DNA of 64,000 nt from the NCBI GenBank assembly GCA_022641775.1, contig JALCDS010000009.1, positions 1-64,000 on the forward strand. The letters run 5' to 3'. Under the pieces are notes generated by a model. That model saw only the letters and a list, made by a program, of their open reading frames with translations, searched no databases and was not told the origin of the DNA. This stretch comes from Clostridiaceae bacterium. GTDB lineage: Bacteria; Cyanobacteriota; Vampirovibrionia; Gastranaerophilales; Gastranaerophilaceae. Numbering within the stretch: the stretch's first letter is position 1; each line of letters opens with the position of its first letter. Shown one piece after another: positions 48,256-59,300 of this stretch. The position numbers and the translations under genes were made by a program.

Positions 48256-48792
48256 TTACTTACTGCTTGTTTCTGAAACGATGTATTCTTTTTTTATACC
48301 TTGAGCTTCAAGGATAAAATCACAAAGTTCACGAACGGCACCACGACCACCGTCTTTTGTAGAGATAAAATCAGCTTTAGCCAAAACTTCATCTACAGCA
48401 TCTTTTGGACAACATGCCAGTCCGGCTTTTTCCAAAATACATATATCAGGTAAATCATCACCCATATATGATACATTTTCAAAAGTGCAATTATATTTTG
48501 CCATAATTTCTTCTAATGCCGGCAATTTATAAAGTCTACCTTGATAAATTTCTTTTATTTTAAGGTTTTCAGCTCTATGTTGAACTGTTCCGTTATGGCG
48601 GGCGGTAATAATTGCTGTTATAAACCCTGCATTATTCATTCTTACAATACCGTGACCATCTTTTACGTTGAAGGTTTTATATTCAACACCATTTTCATCA
48701 TAGGTTACGCCACCGGTTGTCATAACACCATCAACATCAAATGCCAAAATTTTAATTTTTTTTGCTTTTTCTATCAGTGCTTTTGAATACAT
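48256..48792 (-). CDS. kdsC: 3-deoxy-D-manno-octulosonate 8-phosphate phosphatase
   Basis: LAFDVDGVMTTGGVTYDENGVEYKTFNVKDGHGI; MGDDLPDI; DGGRGAVRELCDFIL. Confidence 0.93.
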   Translation of the reverse strand: MYSKALIEKAKKIKILAFDVDGVMTTGGVTYDENGVEYKTFNVKDGHGIVRMNNAGFITAIITARHNGTVQHRAENLKIKEIYQGRLYKLPALEEIMAKYNCTFENVSYMGDDLPDICILEKAGLACCPKDAVDEVLAKADFISTKDGGRGAVRELCDFILEAQGIKKEYIVSETSSK

Positions 48793-49766
48793 TATGCAAC
48801 CCCTGCCTTCAAAATATCATGAACATGTATAACTCCGATAGGTTTGTTAGCCTCATCTACAACACCCAATGCTGTGATTGAATATTTTTCCATAAGATTA
48901 AGCGCACTTGCACCATAATCATTGGCAGATATCTTTTTCGGATTAACAGTCATAACATCACGAACTTTCAAGCCGTTTATATCTTTGTATTTCAAAACAG
49001 TACGTCTGATATCACCATCTGTAAGAACTCCTGCAAGCTCTCCATTTGAATTTACAATCATTGCCATCCCAAGTTTGTGAGAAGAAATAACTTCAACAAC
49101 TTCTGTAAATAACATATCTTCTTTTGCAATAGGAAGTTTGTCAGCATCCGATAACATCAAATCACGAACCTTAAACCTAAAGCCTTTTCCCAACGCTCCG
49201 CCCGGATGAAAGATTAAAAAGTCTTCTTCGGTAAATCCACGCATTTTCAAAAGACAGACAGCCAAAGCATCTCCCATTGCAAGAGTTGCTGTTGTACTAG
49301 CTGTCGGAGCCTTATTCAAAGGACATGCTTCTCTTTCAACAGATATATCCAAAACGACATCAGAGGAAGTAGCAAGAGTAGATGACAAATTCCCAGTCAT
49401 ACCAATCATTGGAACACCAAATCGTTTTATCAATGGCAAAAGATTCAATAATTCCTGAGTTTCACCACTGTTTGAAATTGCAATAACTACATCTTCACGC
49501 GTTATTATTCCGCTATCACCGTGGGTACTTTCTGCAGGATGTAAAAAATATGACGGAGTACCTGTAGATGTCAGAGTTGAAGCTATTTTTCTTCCAATAT
49601 GTCCTGACTTTCCCATACCGGTCACAATAACACGACCTTTACAATCCAATATCAACTGTACAGCCTTATCAAAATTATCTCCGATATTTTCTTTTAATTT
49701 CAAAATTGAATTTGCTTCAATATCAAAAACTTGTTTTGCAAGTTCATTAATTTTACTCGTTGTCAT
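48792..49766 (-). CDS. kdsD: arabinose-5-phosphate isomerase, SIS + CBS
   Basis: VTGMGKSGHIGRKIASTLTSTGTPSYFLHPAESTHGDSGII; two CBS domains. Confidence 0.92.
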   Translation of the reverse strand: MTTSKINELAKQVFDIEANSILKLKENIGDNFDKAVQLILDCKGRVIVTGMGKSGHIGRKIASTLTSTGTPSYFLHPAESTHGDSGIITREDVVIAISNSGETQELLNLLPLIKRFGVPMIGMTGNLSSTLATSSDVVLDISVEREACPLNKAPTASTTATLAMGDALAVCLLKMRGFTEEDFLIFHPGGALGKGFRFKVRDLMLSDADKLPIAKEDMLFTEVVEVISSHKLGMAMIVNSNGELAGVLTDGDIRRTVLKYKDINGLKVRDVMTVNPKKISANDYGASALNLMEKYSITALGVVDEANKPIGVIHVHDILKAGVA

Positions 49767-49838
49767 ATAAGTTGCTTCCATTTTTTACCCCTTCATCTTG
49801 TCTCAAATTATACACTAAAAATATGTTTGACACACATT

Positions 49839-50339
49839 TTATCTGTAATTTGTAAATTGAAGAGGATAGTCATACTTTTCATCATTTTTTCTTAAAAGTG
49901 CAATAACTTCTTGTAAAGTATCTTTATCTTTACCGGAAACTCTTACACTATCACCTTGGATTGAGGCTTGAACCTTTAACTTAGCATCTTTTATATCTGA
50001 AACTATTTTTTTAGAAAGTTCTTGAGACAAACCTTTTTTAAGATTATACGCCCTACGAACTTTACCACCTAGAGCATTTTCAATAGGTTGCGCATCAAGT
50101 ATTTTAATACTTATATTTCTTTTTATGAGCTTTGACTGCAAAATATCAGAAATATTACGTAATTTCATTTCATCAGGAACTGTAATTGTAATCGATTTAT
50201 CCGCATCAAGCGTAATCTCAGCACCACAATCTTTTAAATCGAATCGTGAGGAAACTTCTCTATTCACCTGATCCACAGCATTTACAAGCTCTTGCTTGTC
50301 AAATTCTGATACAATATCAAAACTGCTTTCTTTACCCAT
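49839..50339 (-). CDS. YajQ-family cyclic-di-GMP/nucleotide-binding protein
   Basis: SSFDIVSEFDKQELVNAVDQVNREVSSRFDLKD; DSVRVSGKDKDTLQEVIALLR. Confidence 0.92.
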   Translation of the reverse strand: MGKESSFDIVSEFDKQELVNAVDQVNREVSSRFDLKDCGAEITLDADKSITITVPDEMKLRNISDILQSKLIKRNISIKILDAQPIENALGGKVRRAYNLKKGLSQELSKKIVSDIKDAKLKVQASIQGDSVRVSGKDKDTLQEVIALLRKNDEKYDYPLQFTNYR

Positions 50340-50342
50340 AAC

Positions 50343-50885
50343 CTATTCTCCTTTATATTTAAGCATTGAAACTATATTACTTGTTTCTGATAACAAACGG
50401 TCTCTGCCTTTTAAATCAACAAGTTCAATCAAGAAACCGATACCTACAAGGTTTGCTCCGGTTTGTTTAATAAGTTTGCATGCGGCATCTGCAGTTCCGC
50501 CGGTTGCCAACAAATCATCTACGATAAGCACATTGTCGCCGCGTTTAAACGCATCTTTGTGTACTTCTATTGTATCTTTACCATATTCTAAATCATAACT
50601 TTGAGAAAATGTTTCTGCAGGAAGTTTTTTAGGTTTTCTGATAGGTACAAATCCTGCATTCATCTTATATGCCATAGGCATTCCAAAAATAAATCCACGG
50701 CTTTCAATACCAGCAACATAATCTATTTTTACACCTTTAAATTGTTCACACAAATAATCTATCATAACCTTTAATGTTTCAGCATCCTTCAATGCTGTTG
50801 TAATATCTCTAAAAATTATCCCTTTTTTAGGAAAATCTACTACGTCTCTTATTTTTGATTTAACATCCATAATTGTTTCTGTCAT
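50343..50885 (-). CDS. apt: adenine phosphoribosyltransferase
   Basis: DFPKKGIIFRDITT, AGIESRGFIFG, VLIVDDLLATGGTA. Confidence 0.93.
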   Translation of the reverse strand: MTETIMDVKSKIRDVVDFPKKGIIFRDITTALKDAETLKVMIDYLCEQFKGVKIDYVAGIESRGFIFGMPMAYKMNAGFVPIRKPKKLPAETFSQSYDLEYGKDTIEVHKDAFKRGDNVLIVDDLLATGGTADAACKLIKQTGANLVGIGFLIELVDLKGRDRLLSETSNIVSMLKYKGE

Positions 50886-50902
50886 ATTTTTTATCTCCAT
50901 TT

Positions 50903-52417
50903 CTATCTATTCTTTAAAATAATTCTAATTTTTTCCTTTGCTGCATTAAGATTTTCTTCAGCCTTACATTTTACAGATTTCAAATTTTCTTCTGCCTTTG
51001 CTTGAACTGCTCTCAAATTTTCTTCTGCTCTTTCTTTCGCTAATCTCAAGCTTTCTTCTGCTTTTTCTTGGGCAATTCTCAAATTTTCTCTTGCTTTTAT
51101 AAGAGCATGTTCACTTCTAACCAAACCATGTGTTGTTTTTCCCCAGTTCATATTCTTTTTAGTAAATAAGATTTTACATCCGATTAACAAAACTAACGGG
51201 AACCAAATTATAAATAAATAAACTGAAGTTTTTACAGCTTCTAACAATGCTTCAATTCTACTCATATGATCATATACACGTAAGGCATATCTTGCTGCAG
51301 CAATAAAGCCTATTCCTATAACACCGCCCATAATAATTGAAGAGAACCAAATATGAGGAGATGCATCTCTAACTAAGAATTTAAAAGCAACTATTGCAAG
51401 TTCAATAATAAACCATGCCGGAGTAATAAATTCAGAAATATATGCTGTCATATCAAGGCTGGCTCTTAATGACATTTTTTTAGAGGTTAGAACAGCTCCG
51501 CAATATTCTAAATATCTTCTTATTGTTCCCTCTAACCAACGTCTGCGTTGTTTAAACAATGGGAACAAATAAATTACACCTTCTTCATAAACACAAACAT
51601 CAGGACAAAATCTGATATCCCAACCATTTATATGCAATCTGGTAGACATATCCAAATCATCGGTAATAGTATAATTGTTCCACCCACCGATATCATCTAA
51701 GGCCGTTCTTTTAATCAATTCACCATTTCCACGAAGTTCCACGGCACCTTTAACAGCATCACGCCCTACCTGACAGTGTGTATCTATTGTATATTCATTA
51801 TTTTGACATTTAGTTAAAAAGTTTACATCTTTATTTCTTATAACTTTTCTGGCTTGAACGGCTCCAACATCTTTTGGTTCCAATGATGGAACAAGTTTTG
51901 CCAAAAAATTGGGTTCTACCGTCGCATCGGCATCAAAAACTAAAACGGCTTCACCTTTAGCAAACTTTAACGCATCATTCAAAACTGCAGATTTACCCGG
52001 AAATGCTTCTTTATCCCTAACAAGAGCCATGACTCTCGGATGCTTCATTTCCAAATCTTTTATAACAGAAGCTGTATTATCCGTACTTCTATCATCAATT
52101 ACAATAATTTCAAAATTCGGATAATCCATGCTTAATATATTTTCAACAGTATTTGTAATAACTGATTCTTCATTATGAGCCGGAATCATAACTGTTACAA
52201 ACGGTTTGTAATTCTGATTGATAACCGGAGGATTTTTAAGCATTTTTCTGTTTCTTATAGTATTAGCAAGGTTTGAGCCTAAGGCATAAAGTGCCATCAA
52301 GCCTACTAATATAGCAAGTCCCCATTGCGTATAACTCTGAAACCAGTATATAAATAACGTAAGGCATGTAATTATTAAAAATAATAAAACGCGTTCCTTC
52401 ATAGCCATCCTTCCCAT
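50903..52417 (-). CDS. processive family 2 glycosyltransferase, membrane, with C-terminal 11-aa repeats
   Basis: VMIPAHNEESVITNTVENIL, IDDRSTDNTA, FDADATVEP, QRRRWLEG (QxxRW). Confidence 0.88.
   Translation of the reverse strand: MGRMAMKERVLLFLIITCLTLFIYWFQSYTQWGLAILVGLMALYALGSNLANTIRNRKMLKNPPVINQNYKPFVTVMIPAHNEESVITNTVENILSMDYPNFEIIVIDDRSTDNTASVIKDLEMKHPRVMALVRDKEAFPGKSAVLNDALKFAKGEAVLVFDADATVEPNFLAKLVPSLEPKDVGAVQARKVIRNKDVNFLTKCQNNEYTIDTHCQVGRDAVKGAVELRGNGELIKRTALDDIGGWNNYTITDDLDMSTRLHINGWDIRFCPDVCVYEEGVIYLFPLFKQRRRWLEGTIRRYLEYCGAVLTSKKMSLRASLDMTAYISEFITPAWFIIELAIVAFKFLVRDASPHIWFSSIIMGGVIGIGFIAAARYALRVYDHMSRIEALLEAVKTSVYLFIIWFPLVLLIGCKILFTKKNMNWGKTTHGLVRSEHALIKARENLRIAQEKAEESLRLAKERAEENLRAVQAKAEENLKSVKCKAEENLNAAKEKIRIILKNR
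50915..51079 (-). repeat. five tandem 33-nt/11-aa units (xxAxxKAEENL)
   Basis: RIAQEKAEESL RLAKERAEENL RAVQAKAEENL KSVKCKAEENL NAAKEKIRIIL. Confidence 0.9.
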
Positions 52418-52609
52418 CTAATTACTATAATATTGTATCAAAATCCTTTTAAAATGCCTAATTTGTTTCAAAAATTCTTACTTTTCTACACATTTTTTAC
52501 AACAAATAGAGGTTTTTTTGTTAATAAAATGTTAAAAAAGCTTAAAATACTTGCGTTTAGAAAAATTATGTATATAATTGAGCATGTACATAAGAAAAGG
52601 AGTTTTAAA

Positions 52610-52888
52610 ATGAACAAAGAAGAATTAGTACAAGAAATTTCAAAAAAAGCAAGTGTAACACAAAAAGAAGCTTCTGAAGTATTGAGCGCTTTAATCGAAA
52701 CTATCCAAAAGACAGTTTCTAAAGGTAAAAAAGTTACTTTAGTTGGTTTTGGGACATTTGAATCTCGTAAGAGAGCTGCTAGAACTGGTAGAAACCCTCA
52801 AACTGGTAAGGAATTGAAAATCCCTGCTAGAACAGTTCCTGCTTTCTCAGCTGGTAAAAAATTCAAAACTATCGTTAACGGAAAATAG
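52610..52888 (+). CDS. HU-family DNA-binding protein
   Basis: MNKEELVQEISKKASVTQKEASEVL ... GFGTFESRKRAARTGRNPQTGKELKIPARTVPAFSAGKKF; AAAAGGAG before ATG 52610 (the track start at 52433 is too far upstream). Confidence 0.95.
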   Translation: MNKEELVQEISKKASVTQKEASEVLSALIETIQKTVSKGKKVTLVGFGTFESRKRAARTGRNPQTGKELKIPARTVPAFSAGKKFKTIVNGK

Positions 52889-52914
52889 TTTTTCTGAAAA
52901 ACGATAATTGTGAA

Positions 52915-52945
52915 AGGCGTCAGGTATTTTCCCGACGCCTTTTTA
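52915..52945 (+). terminator. terminator after HU gene
   Basis: AGGCGTC ... GACGCCT + TTTTATT. Confidence 0.85.
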
Positions 52946-52970
52946 TTATACATTTTTATATAACGAGATA

Positions 52971-53003
52971 AAAAAAGAAGAGCTAAAAAGCTCTTCTTTT
53001 TTA
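52971..53003 (-). terminator. bidirectional terminator between HU gene and secF
   Basis: AAAGAAGAGCT-AAAA-AGCTCTTCTTT flanked by A- and T-tracts. Confidence 0.85.
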
Positions 53004-53018
53004 TTATATTGTTTACAC

Positions 53019-54005
53019 TTACGCTAACTGTTTAGCTGTACCTGTTTTATCATTCCAGAAGTCAATTAACATTGAACAGAAGAAGATACTTGAATAAGTA
53101 CCAATAATGATACCTAAAATCATTGCAAGTACGAAATCTCTTGTTGTAACGCCACCAAAGAAATACAATGCAAACAATGTAATCAATGTTGTCATTGATG
53201 TATTAATACTTCTTGCTAATGTTTGGTTAACTGAAGCATCAACAATTTCTCCGAATGTCATCTTCTTAGAATAATATCTCAAGTTTTCTCTAATTCTATC
53301 AAATACAACAATTGTATCGTGAACAGAGAACCCGATTACTGTTAATACAGCTGTCAAGAACAATCCGTCAACCTGAACGTTATAAAACAATCCCAGTAAC
53401 GAAAATGCACCTATTACGAAAATAGTATCGTGAACCAATCCTAATATTGCGGATATCGCATAATCAAACCTGAATCGGAATGACAAGTATGCAATAATTG
53501 CTAAAATAGCAAGCGATAAGGCTATTAATGAATTTTTAAACAATTCTTTGCCTAAAGTAGGTCCGACAGAACTTACCTGAATCAAATCGGCATCTTTGTA
53601 TTCTTGTTTTACCGCATTTGTAATAGTATCTGCAGCATCTTTACTTTCTCCGATAAATTTCGTTCTTATTGAAATTATTGAAGTTATGTTTTTATTTTTT
53701 GCAGTAGGTTGAACATTCAAAATTTGAATATAAGGATCTTCCAAACCTGCTTTTTCCAAACTTGTTCTAGTCTTGCCCAAGCCTGAATTATCAATTTTAT
53801 CTTTTACACCATATTGCAAAATTGAACCACCGGTATAATCAATACCAACTTTCAACGGTGCATGACTTTCGTAATGAATTGATGAATAAATCATTGCGCA
53901 TATACCTGGTATTAACAGACAAGCTGATAATCCCATCCATAGCCATCTATATTTAACAATATGAACTTTATGTTTTTTTGACTTATTTGCTTCTATATCT
54001 GTCAT
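53019..54005 (-). CDS. secF: protein translocase subunit SecF
   Basis: GIDYTGGSILQYGV, VSSVGPTLGKEL, VIGFSVHDTIVVFDRIREN. Confidence 0.95.
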   Translation of the reverse strand: MTDIEANKSKKHKVHIVKYRWLWMGLSACLLIPGICAMIYSSIHYESHAPLKVGIDYTGGSILQYGVKDKIDNSGLGKTRTSLEKAGLEDPYIQILNVQPTAKNKNITSIISIRTKFIGESKDAADTITNAVKQEYKDADLIQVSSVGPTLGKELFKNSLIALSLAILAIIAYLSFRFRFDYAISAILGLVHDTIFVIGAFSLLGLFYNVQVDGLFLTAVLTVIGFSVHDTIVVFDRIRENLRYYSKKMTFGEIVDASVNQTLARSINTSMTTLITLFALYFFGGVTTRDFVLAMILGIIIGTYSSIFFCSMLIDFWNDKTGTAKQLA

Positions 54006-54019
54006 TATTATTTTCCCCC

Positions 54020-55327
54020 TTAATCCAACACGCCAAAACGAGCTTTTTCACGTTTTGTTTCTGTTGCAGTGTAACTTGTTCCTATTTCGTCTTTGCTAAG
54101 ACCAAATAGTGCCGGATATTTTAATTCACCTGTACCAAATATCAAGTGCATAAAGTTCTTAGTAATTGTAATCGCACTGAACATTGATACCATAACACCT
54201 ATTGCCAATGTTAAAGCGAAACCTTTAACAACACTGGTGCCTAAGAAATAAAGAATTGTACAAGTAATAATTGTCGTCATATTTGAATCGAAAATACTTG
54301 TAAAGGCTCTGTCAAAACCTGCATTGATTGCGGTAAATAAATTTCTACCGGCTCTCAACTCTTCTTTTGTTCTTTCAAAAATCAAGATGTTCGCATCAAC
54401 CGCCATACCTATTGACAAAATAAAACCTGCGATACCTGCAAGAGTCAATGTTACAGGGATTGCTTTAAACAAAGCAAACAAAATCAAACTATAAATGCAT
54501 AATGCGATATCTGCAATCAAACCAGGTAATCTGTAATATGCGATCATAAATAACATTACAAGACCAAGCCCGATAATACCTGCAAATTTTGATTTTGCAA
54601 TACTATCAGCACCAAGAGTAGGTCCGACAGTATTTTCTTCAATAATTTGAGCAGGAACAGGTAATGCACCTGCATTCAACAAGTCAACCATCTTTTTAGC
54701 TTCTGCATATTCAAATCCTGCATCACCACCGGAAATTTGAGCATTCCCACCGTAAATTGCTTCATTTACTCTAGGTGCTGATACCATTTGTCCATCAAAG
54801 AATATAGCCATATCCTTGCCAACTAAAGCACTTGTCAAATCTGCAAATTTCTTTGCACCTTTTGAATTAAATTCCAAACCTACAACCCAACGTCCTGCTG
54901 AGTCAGTAGTTAATGTTGATTTTGACAAATCACGACCTGTCAAACCTGTGTCTAGCCATATTTCAGAACCGTCTTTACCTTTACCAGGTTTTTTGAATTC
55001 CAATTGAGCAGTCTCGCCCAAAAATGCTTTTGCTTGTTTTAAATCTGTTACGTTAGGAATTTCAACAAGTAATCTTTTTTCGCCAACTTGTTGAACAACT
55101 GTTTCCGCAACACCAAGCTTATTAACACGAGTTTCAATTGCAACTTTTAACCTATCCATAACATCAGGAGTAATTTTACTTATATCCTTTGTAGTTTCGG
55201 CTTCAAGTGTCAATCTTGAACCACCGACAAGGTCCAGACCCAATTTCGTCGGTTTCATAATGATTGTAGCTATAGATATAATAGCTATTATAACAATCAT
55301 CCAGAACATTAAAATTTTGTTTTTCAC
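54020..55327 (-). CDS. secD: protein translocase subunit SecD (GTG start)
   Basis: GLDLVGGSRLTLEAE, TVGPTLGADSI, GMAVDANILIFERTKEELR. Confidence 0.95.
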   Translation of the reverse strand: MKNKILMFWMIVIIAIISIATIIMKPTKLGLDLVGGSRLTLEAETTKDISKITPDVMDRLKVAIETRVNKLGVAETVVQQVGEKRLLVEIPNVTDLKQAKAFLGETAQLEFKKPGKGKDGSEIWLDTGLTGRDLSKSTLTTDSAGRWVVGLEFNSKGAKKFADLTSALVGKDMAIFFDGQMVSAPRVNEAIYGGNAQISGGDAGFEYAEAKKMVDLLNAGALPVPAQIIEENTVGPTLGADSIAKSKFAGIIGLGLVMLFMIAYYRLPGLIADIALCIYSLILFALFKAIPVTLTLAGIAGFILSIGMAVDANILIFERTKEELRAGRNLFTAINAGFDRAFTSIFDSNMTTIITCTILYFLGTSVVKGFALTLAIGVMVSMFSAITITKNFMHLIFGTGELKYPALFGLSKDEIGTSYTATETKREKARFGVLD

Positions 55328-55386
55328 TTTTTATTCCTCTTATCTTCTACATATATTTTATATTTTAATATAATTTTTTGTTTACC

Positions 55387-56289
55387 TTACTTGGTTAATT
55401 CACTTTTAAATCCGTCTACAACTTTGAACAATTCTTTTTTCTCTTTATCTGAAAGTTCAACTAACGGACGTCTTACATATTCTTCAATCAATCCTTTATG
55501 GGCCAAAGCTGCTTTTACAGGGACCGGATTTGGAGCCATAAACAATTTTCTAAATACAGGATAAAGTTTTTTATGCATATTAACTGCTGCATAATATTCA
55601 CCTGTTTTATAATTTCTTATCATTGATTTCAATTCTTTGCCAAACAAATGCGAAGCAACCGAAACAACACCTCTTGCTCCAAGAGACATCATAGGCAAAG
55701 TCAAACTGTCATCCCCTGAATATATTGAAAAATCTTCAGGACATTCAAGTTTTAATTCTGTTATTGCATCCATATCAGGATAACTTTGCTTTACGGCTAC
55801 GATATTTTTAAAATCGTTCGCAAGTTTTGCAACAGTTTGTGGCAAAATATTTACGCCAGTTCTTGACGGAATATTGTAAATTATAATAGGTAACTTTGTA
55901 CTTTTGGCAACTGAAGCAAAATGTTCATACATTCCTTCTTGATTAGGTTTGTTATAATAAGGAACTACAGATAATATTGCATCTACTTCTTCTTTTTCTG
56001 AAAGCTTTGCTGTTTTTACAGCAGTTTCTGTAGAATTTGAGCCCGCATTCATAATAACTTTAGCACGTCCTGCTACAGCGCGTCTTACAGTACTCAAAAG
56101 TTCCAGTTCTTCATCATAAGACAAAGTAGGACCTTCCCCTGTTGTTGCAGCAACCAATAATGCATCGCTACCATTTGAAACAAGGTATTTTGCTAATTCT
56201 TCCGCTTTATCATAATCAATTTCTCTAGCACTATTCATTGGTGTAACCATTGCGGTTATAACTTCGCCGGCATCATATCTTAATGGCAT
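55387..56289 (-). CDS. dapA: 4-hydroxy-tetrahydrodipicolinate synthase
   Basis: TTGEGPTLSYDEE, VVPYYNKPNQEGMYEHF, IIYNIPSRTGVNI, SGDDSLTLPMMSLGARGVVSVASH. Confidence 0.95.
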   Translation of the reverse strand: MPLRYDAGEVITAMVTPMNSAREIDYDKAEELAKYLVSNGSDALLVAATTGEGPTLSYDEELELLSTVRRAVAGRAKVIMNAGSNSTETAVKTAKLSEKEEVDAILSVVPYYNKPNQEGMYEHFASVAKSTKLPIIIYNIPSRTGVNILPQTVAKLANDFKNIVAVKQSYPDMDAITELKLECPEDFSIYSGDDSLTLPMMSLGARGVVSVASHLFGKELKSMIRNYKTGEYYAAVNMHKKLYPVFRKLFMAPNPVPVKAALAHKGLIEEYVRRPLVELSDKEKKELFKVVDGFKSELTK

Positions 56290-56395
56290 AATGAACCTCT
56301 TTCTTCAATTCTCCTATATTCCAAGTCTTATCATGAGTATAATACAAACCAGAATATTTTAATTAAAATATTAAGAATAGTGAATAAAATCAAGT

Positions 56396-59300
56396 TTATT
56401 TTGAGGTTAATATCAATTTTGAACCGACATAATCAACTTTTTTATTATTATAAACATTATTATTCAATGAAATAAAATGATATTGAGGATTATACATAGT
56501 TTTCTTTGAGCCAAAGGCCGGTTGTGAAGCGTTAGGTTTTGCAGGCTTTGGTTCCAAATGATATAAATTTAATGTAGTATCAGAAATCGTAATAGGAACA
56601 GGTTTTTCAAAACTATCCAATTTTATCAAAACATATCCGGTATCATCAAAATATCTTACAACATATTTTGCATTTTCTTTATCAGCACTTCTGAAAACAG
56701 TACCATCAGGAAGCCCCGCACTAAGTCCGGCTTTAAAATCTTCACTTCCCTGACGTGCATCACCATACCCTCCAAGATATATCTTATCCACAGTTATAGG
56801 CGCTTTAGCAGGGTTGTAGTAATTTTCAGGACTAATTACACTACCATCATCATTTTTTATATTATTCAAATTCATTAAAGATACAGCCATATCACCATTT
56901 GGGCTTTGTCTTAATATTCCTGTAATTCCTGATTGTTGACGCAAAACATAAGGTGTACCATCATTTAAAGAATGCATTCTTGGATCATTTCTCAATCCCA
57001 TAATGTCATCAAATTCTTTATAATGTTTTGCTACAAATTCTTTATATTTATAAATATTCTTTTCATCTATCCATTCGTAATGGTTAGCATTTCGGTTTTG
57101 TTGATAAATATTTTTAGTCTTTTCTTCAAAACCTGAAGATGCCAAATCATCTCCGGAGAATAGCGTTGGAATCCCAGGCAAAGCTACTAAAACTTTCATC
57201 ATTCCCAAAAGTTTTGAAATTCCTCTATCCATAATAAATTCAAATGTTTGATTTTTTAAAGCCTTTTCATCATCTCTTGTTAATACAAGATTATGAGCAT
57301 ATTTTGCCTGATCAATTACCAATGGTATTGTTGCAGTAAAGTCTTTTACTCCAAAACCGTCAGCTTCAAAATAATGATCTTTATATTTTCCGTTTGTTAA
57401 ATCACATAAGGATTCTGCAATAGCGCTATAAACTTCAGAAGCTTTTTCGGGATTATTAGGATACATTGTTGCAATAGCATTTCCAAATCCACTGTTCAAT
57501 GCCCAACCCATAGCGCAAGCTTTTGGACTTGTATGGCTAAAATCTGTTGAATTTACTTCATTTATATCAACATTTCCGTCCATAAGTTTATTATGAGTAA
57601 GTTTATAAGCTTTTTCTCTTATTGCAGTATTAGAAGGATTGCTTAAATCGCCAAAGAACAAACTCATATCCATAGCCAAACAATGTAACATTCTTGGTTT
57701 ATCATGGTTACTTATAAAATTATACGAATACAATAATGATTCCAATTGCGCAGATTTCAAATACGGATTTGGAACATCATAAGATTCGTTATGCGTCAAT
57801 TTATCATAAATAGCATCTATTGATTTTTGTTTATCAAATGTTAATTCTCCATCTCTTTCTGTTGCAGGACCAAACATCTTGGCTATTGTTGAAAAGAAAT
57901 ATGAATAATTTGCAATTGTAGTCATTTCAGTTTTGTTCAAAAATTTAGGTACTATTTCATTTCTGTTATAACTTGAATTTTTACCATTTCCAATATTATA
58001 TAATGTATTTTCATCGGTAATTTCTGCCGCCATATATGCATTAGGATTTACTTTATGAATGTTTTTAGAAAAGTTCGCCCAAAAATCAGTGACTCCATTC
58101 CAAGTCTCATCAAAAGAAACTTCACCATTTCTCAACGCATCAATATCTGCCACATCTTTTGCAGCATCAATTCTCCAATCCAAACCGGCGCCGGTTTTAT
58201 CAACAATTAATCGGGCAAGTTCATAACTCTTTGGAGTTGTATCTTTTATACTCAAACGAATCGCTCTTGCGAGTTTGTCTTTATCAGATTGTCCAATATG
58301 TTTAATTCCTGATCTGATTTTTGTTGTCAAGTCAGCAACTTCATTTTCAACACTTATAGTATTTATACCCAAATCCTGCATATGAACATTTTTTAATTCA
58401 TCATATTTATATGACAGTTCACCTGTCTTACTATCATACCAATATTCCGCATTTGGAACCAAACTTTTGATAATGGCAAATTTTGCTATTTCTTTGGATA
58501 TAAGAGGTAAAACTTCTTGTCCTAAAGGTGTACAACCGTTCTTTTTATCATACAGTTGCATATTATTGCTCATTTCGCTATTAACCTTTGCCAAAATTTC
58601 TTTTGTAAAATCGCCAAGCTCATTTTCATATATTTTTTGAGTTTTTAAATATAAATCCTTATTGTCATCTTTCAGGTGAGGATTTCCCATTTCATACATT
58701 TCATATTTTGTCTTTCCTATTTGCTCCGGAGAAGATGCTCGTTTGCTCATAAAATGTGATGAAAATGCCGCAACAATATCATCACCCAGTTCCACAGTGT
58801 CAAGAGGGAAATTCATTATCGAACTCAATACCATCTCGTCATAATTCTTTTTAGAATTTATATGGTTACCAATATAGGTATCATCCATAACGTTTCTTAC
58901 CATATTTTCAGTTAATGAATCTCTTAATGAAAGTGGTAATTGAGGATTTGGTTTTCCATTTCGTCTTTCATTAACTTTATCCATAATAAGAGCATATGCT
59001 TCATCAGGTTTATTCGGATCAACACCTTTTAACTGTTGTGCAATATATGTAATTAAAGTATCACGTGTCTTTTCGCTCCAATATATACCTGAAGTTATTG
59101 CATAATCTTTTGCTTCACATGAATATCGATTATCAATAGCTTTTTTGTATGCACGTTCATTTTTAGGTACATTTAACATTTTCCAGTCATCTGCAGTAGA
59201 AGACATATATCGCAATTTCAAGATATCCGGGTTTGCATCCCAAGTATAAAAACCACTTTCAATATTTCTGTCTTCCAAGCTATAATTTTCAAATTGGGCA

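Noticed and set aside
52433-52609. N-terminal extension of the HU protein in the ORF track
   Set aside because: A clear AAAAGGAG site precedes ATG 52610 and the extension is unlike HU.
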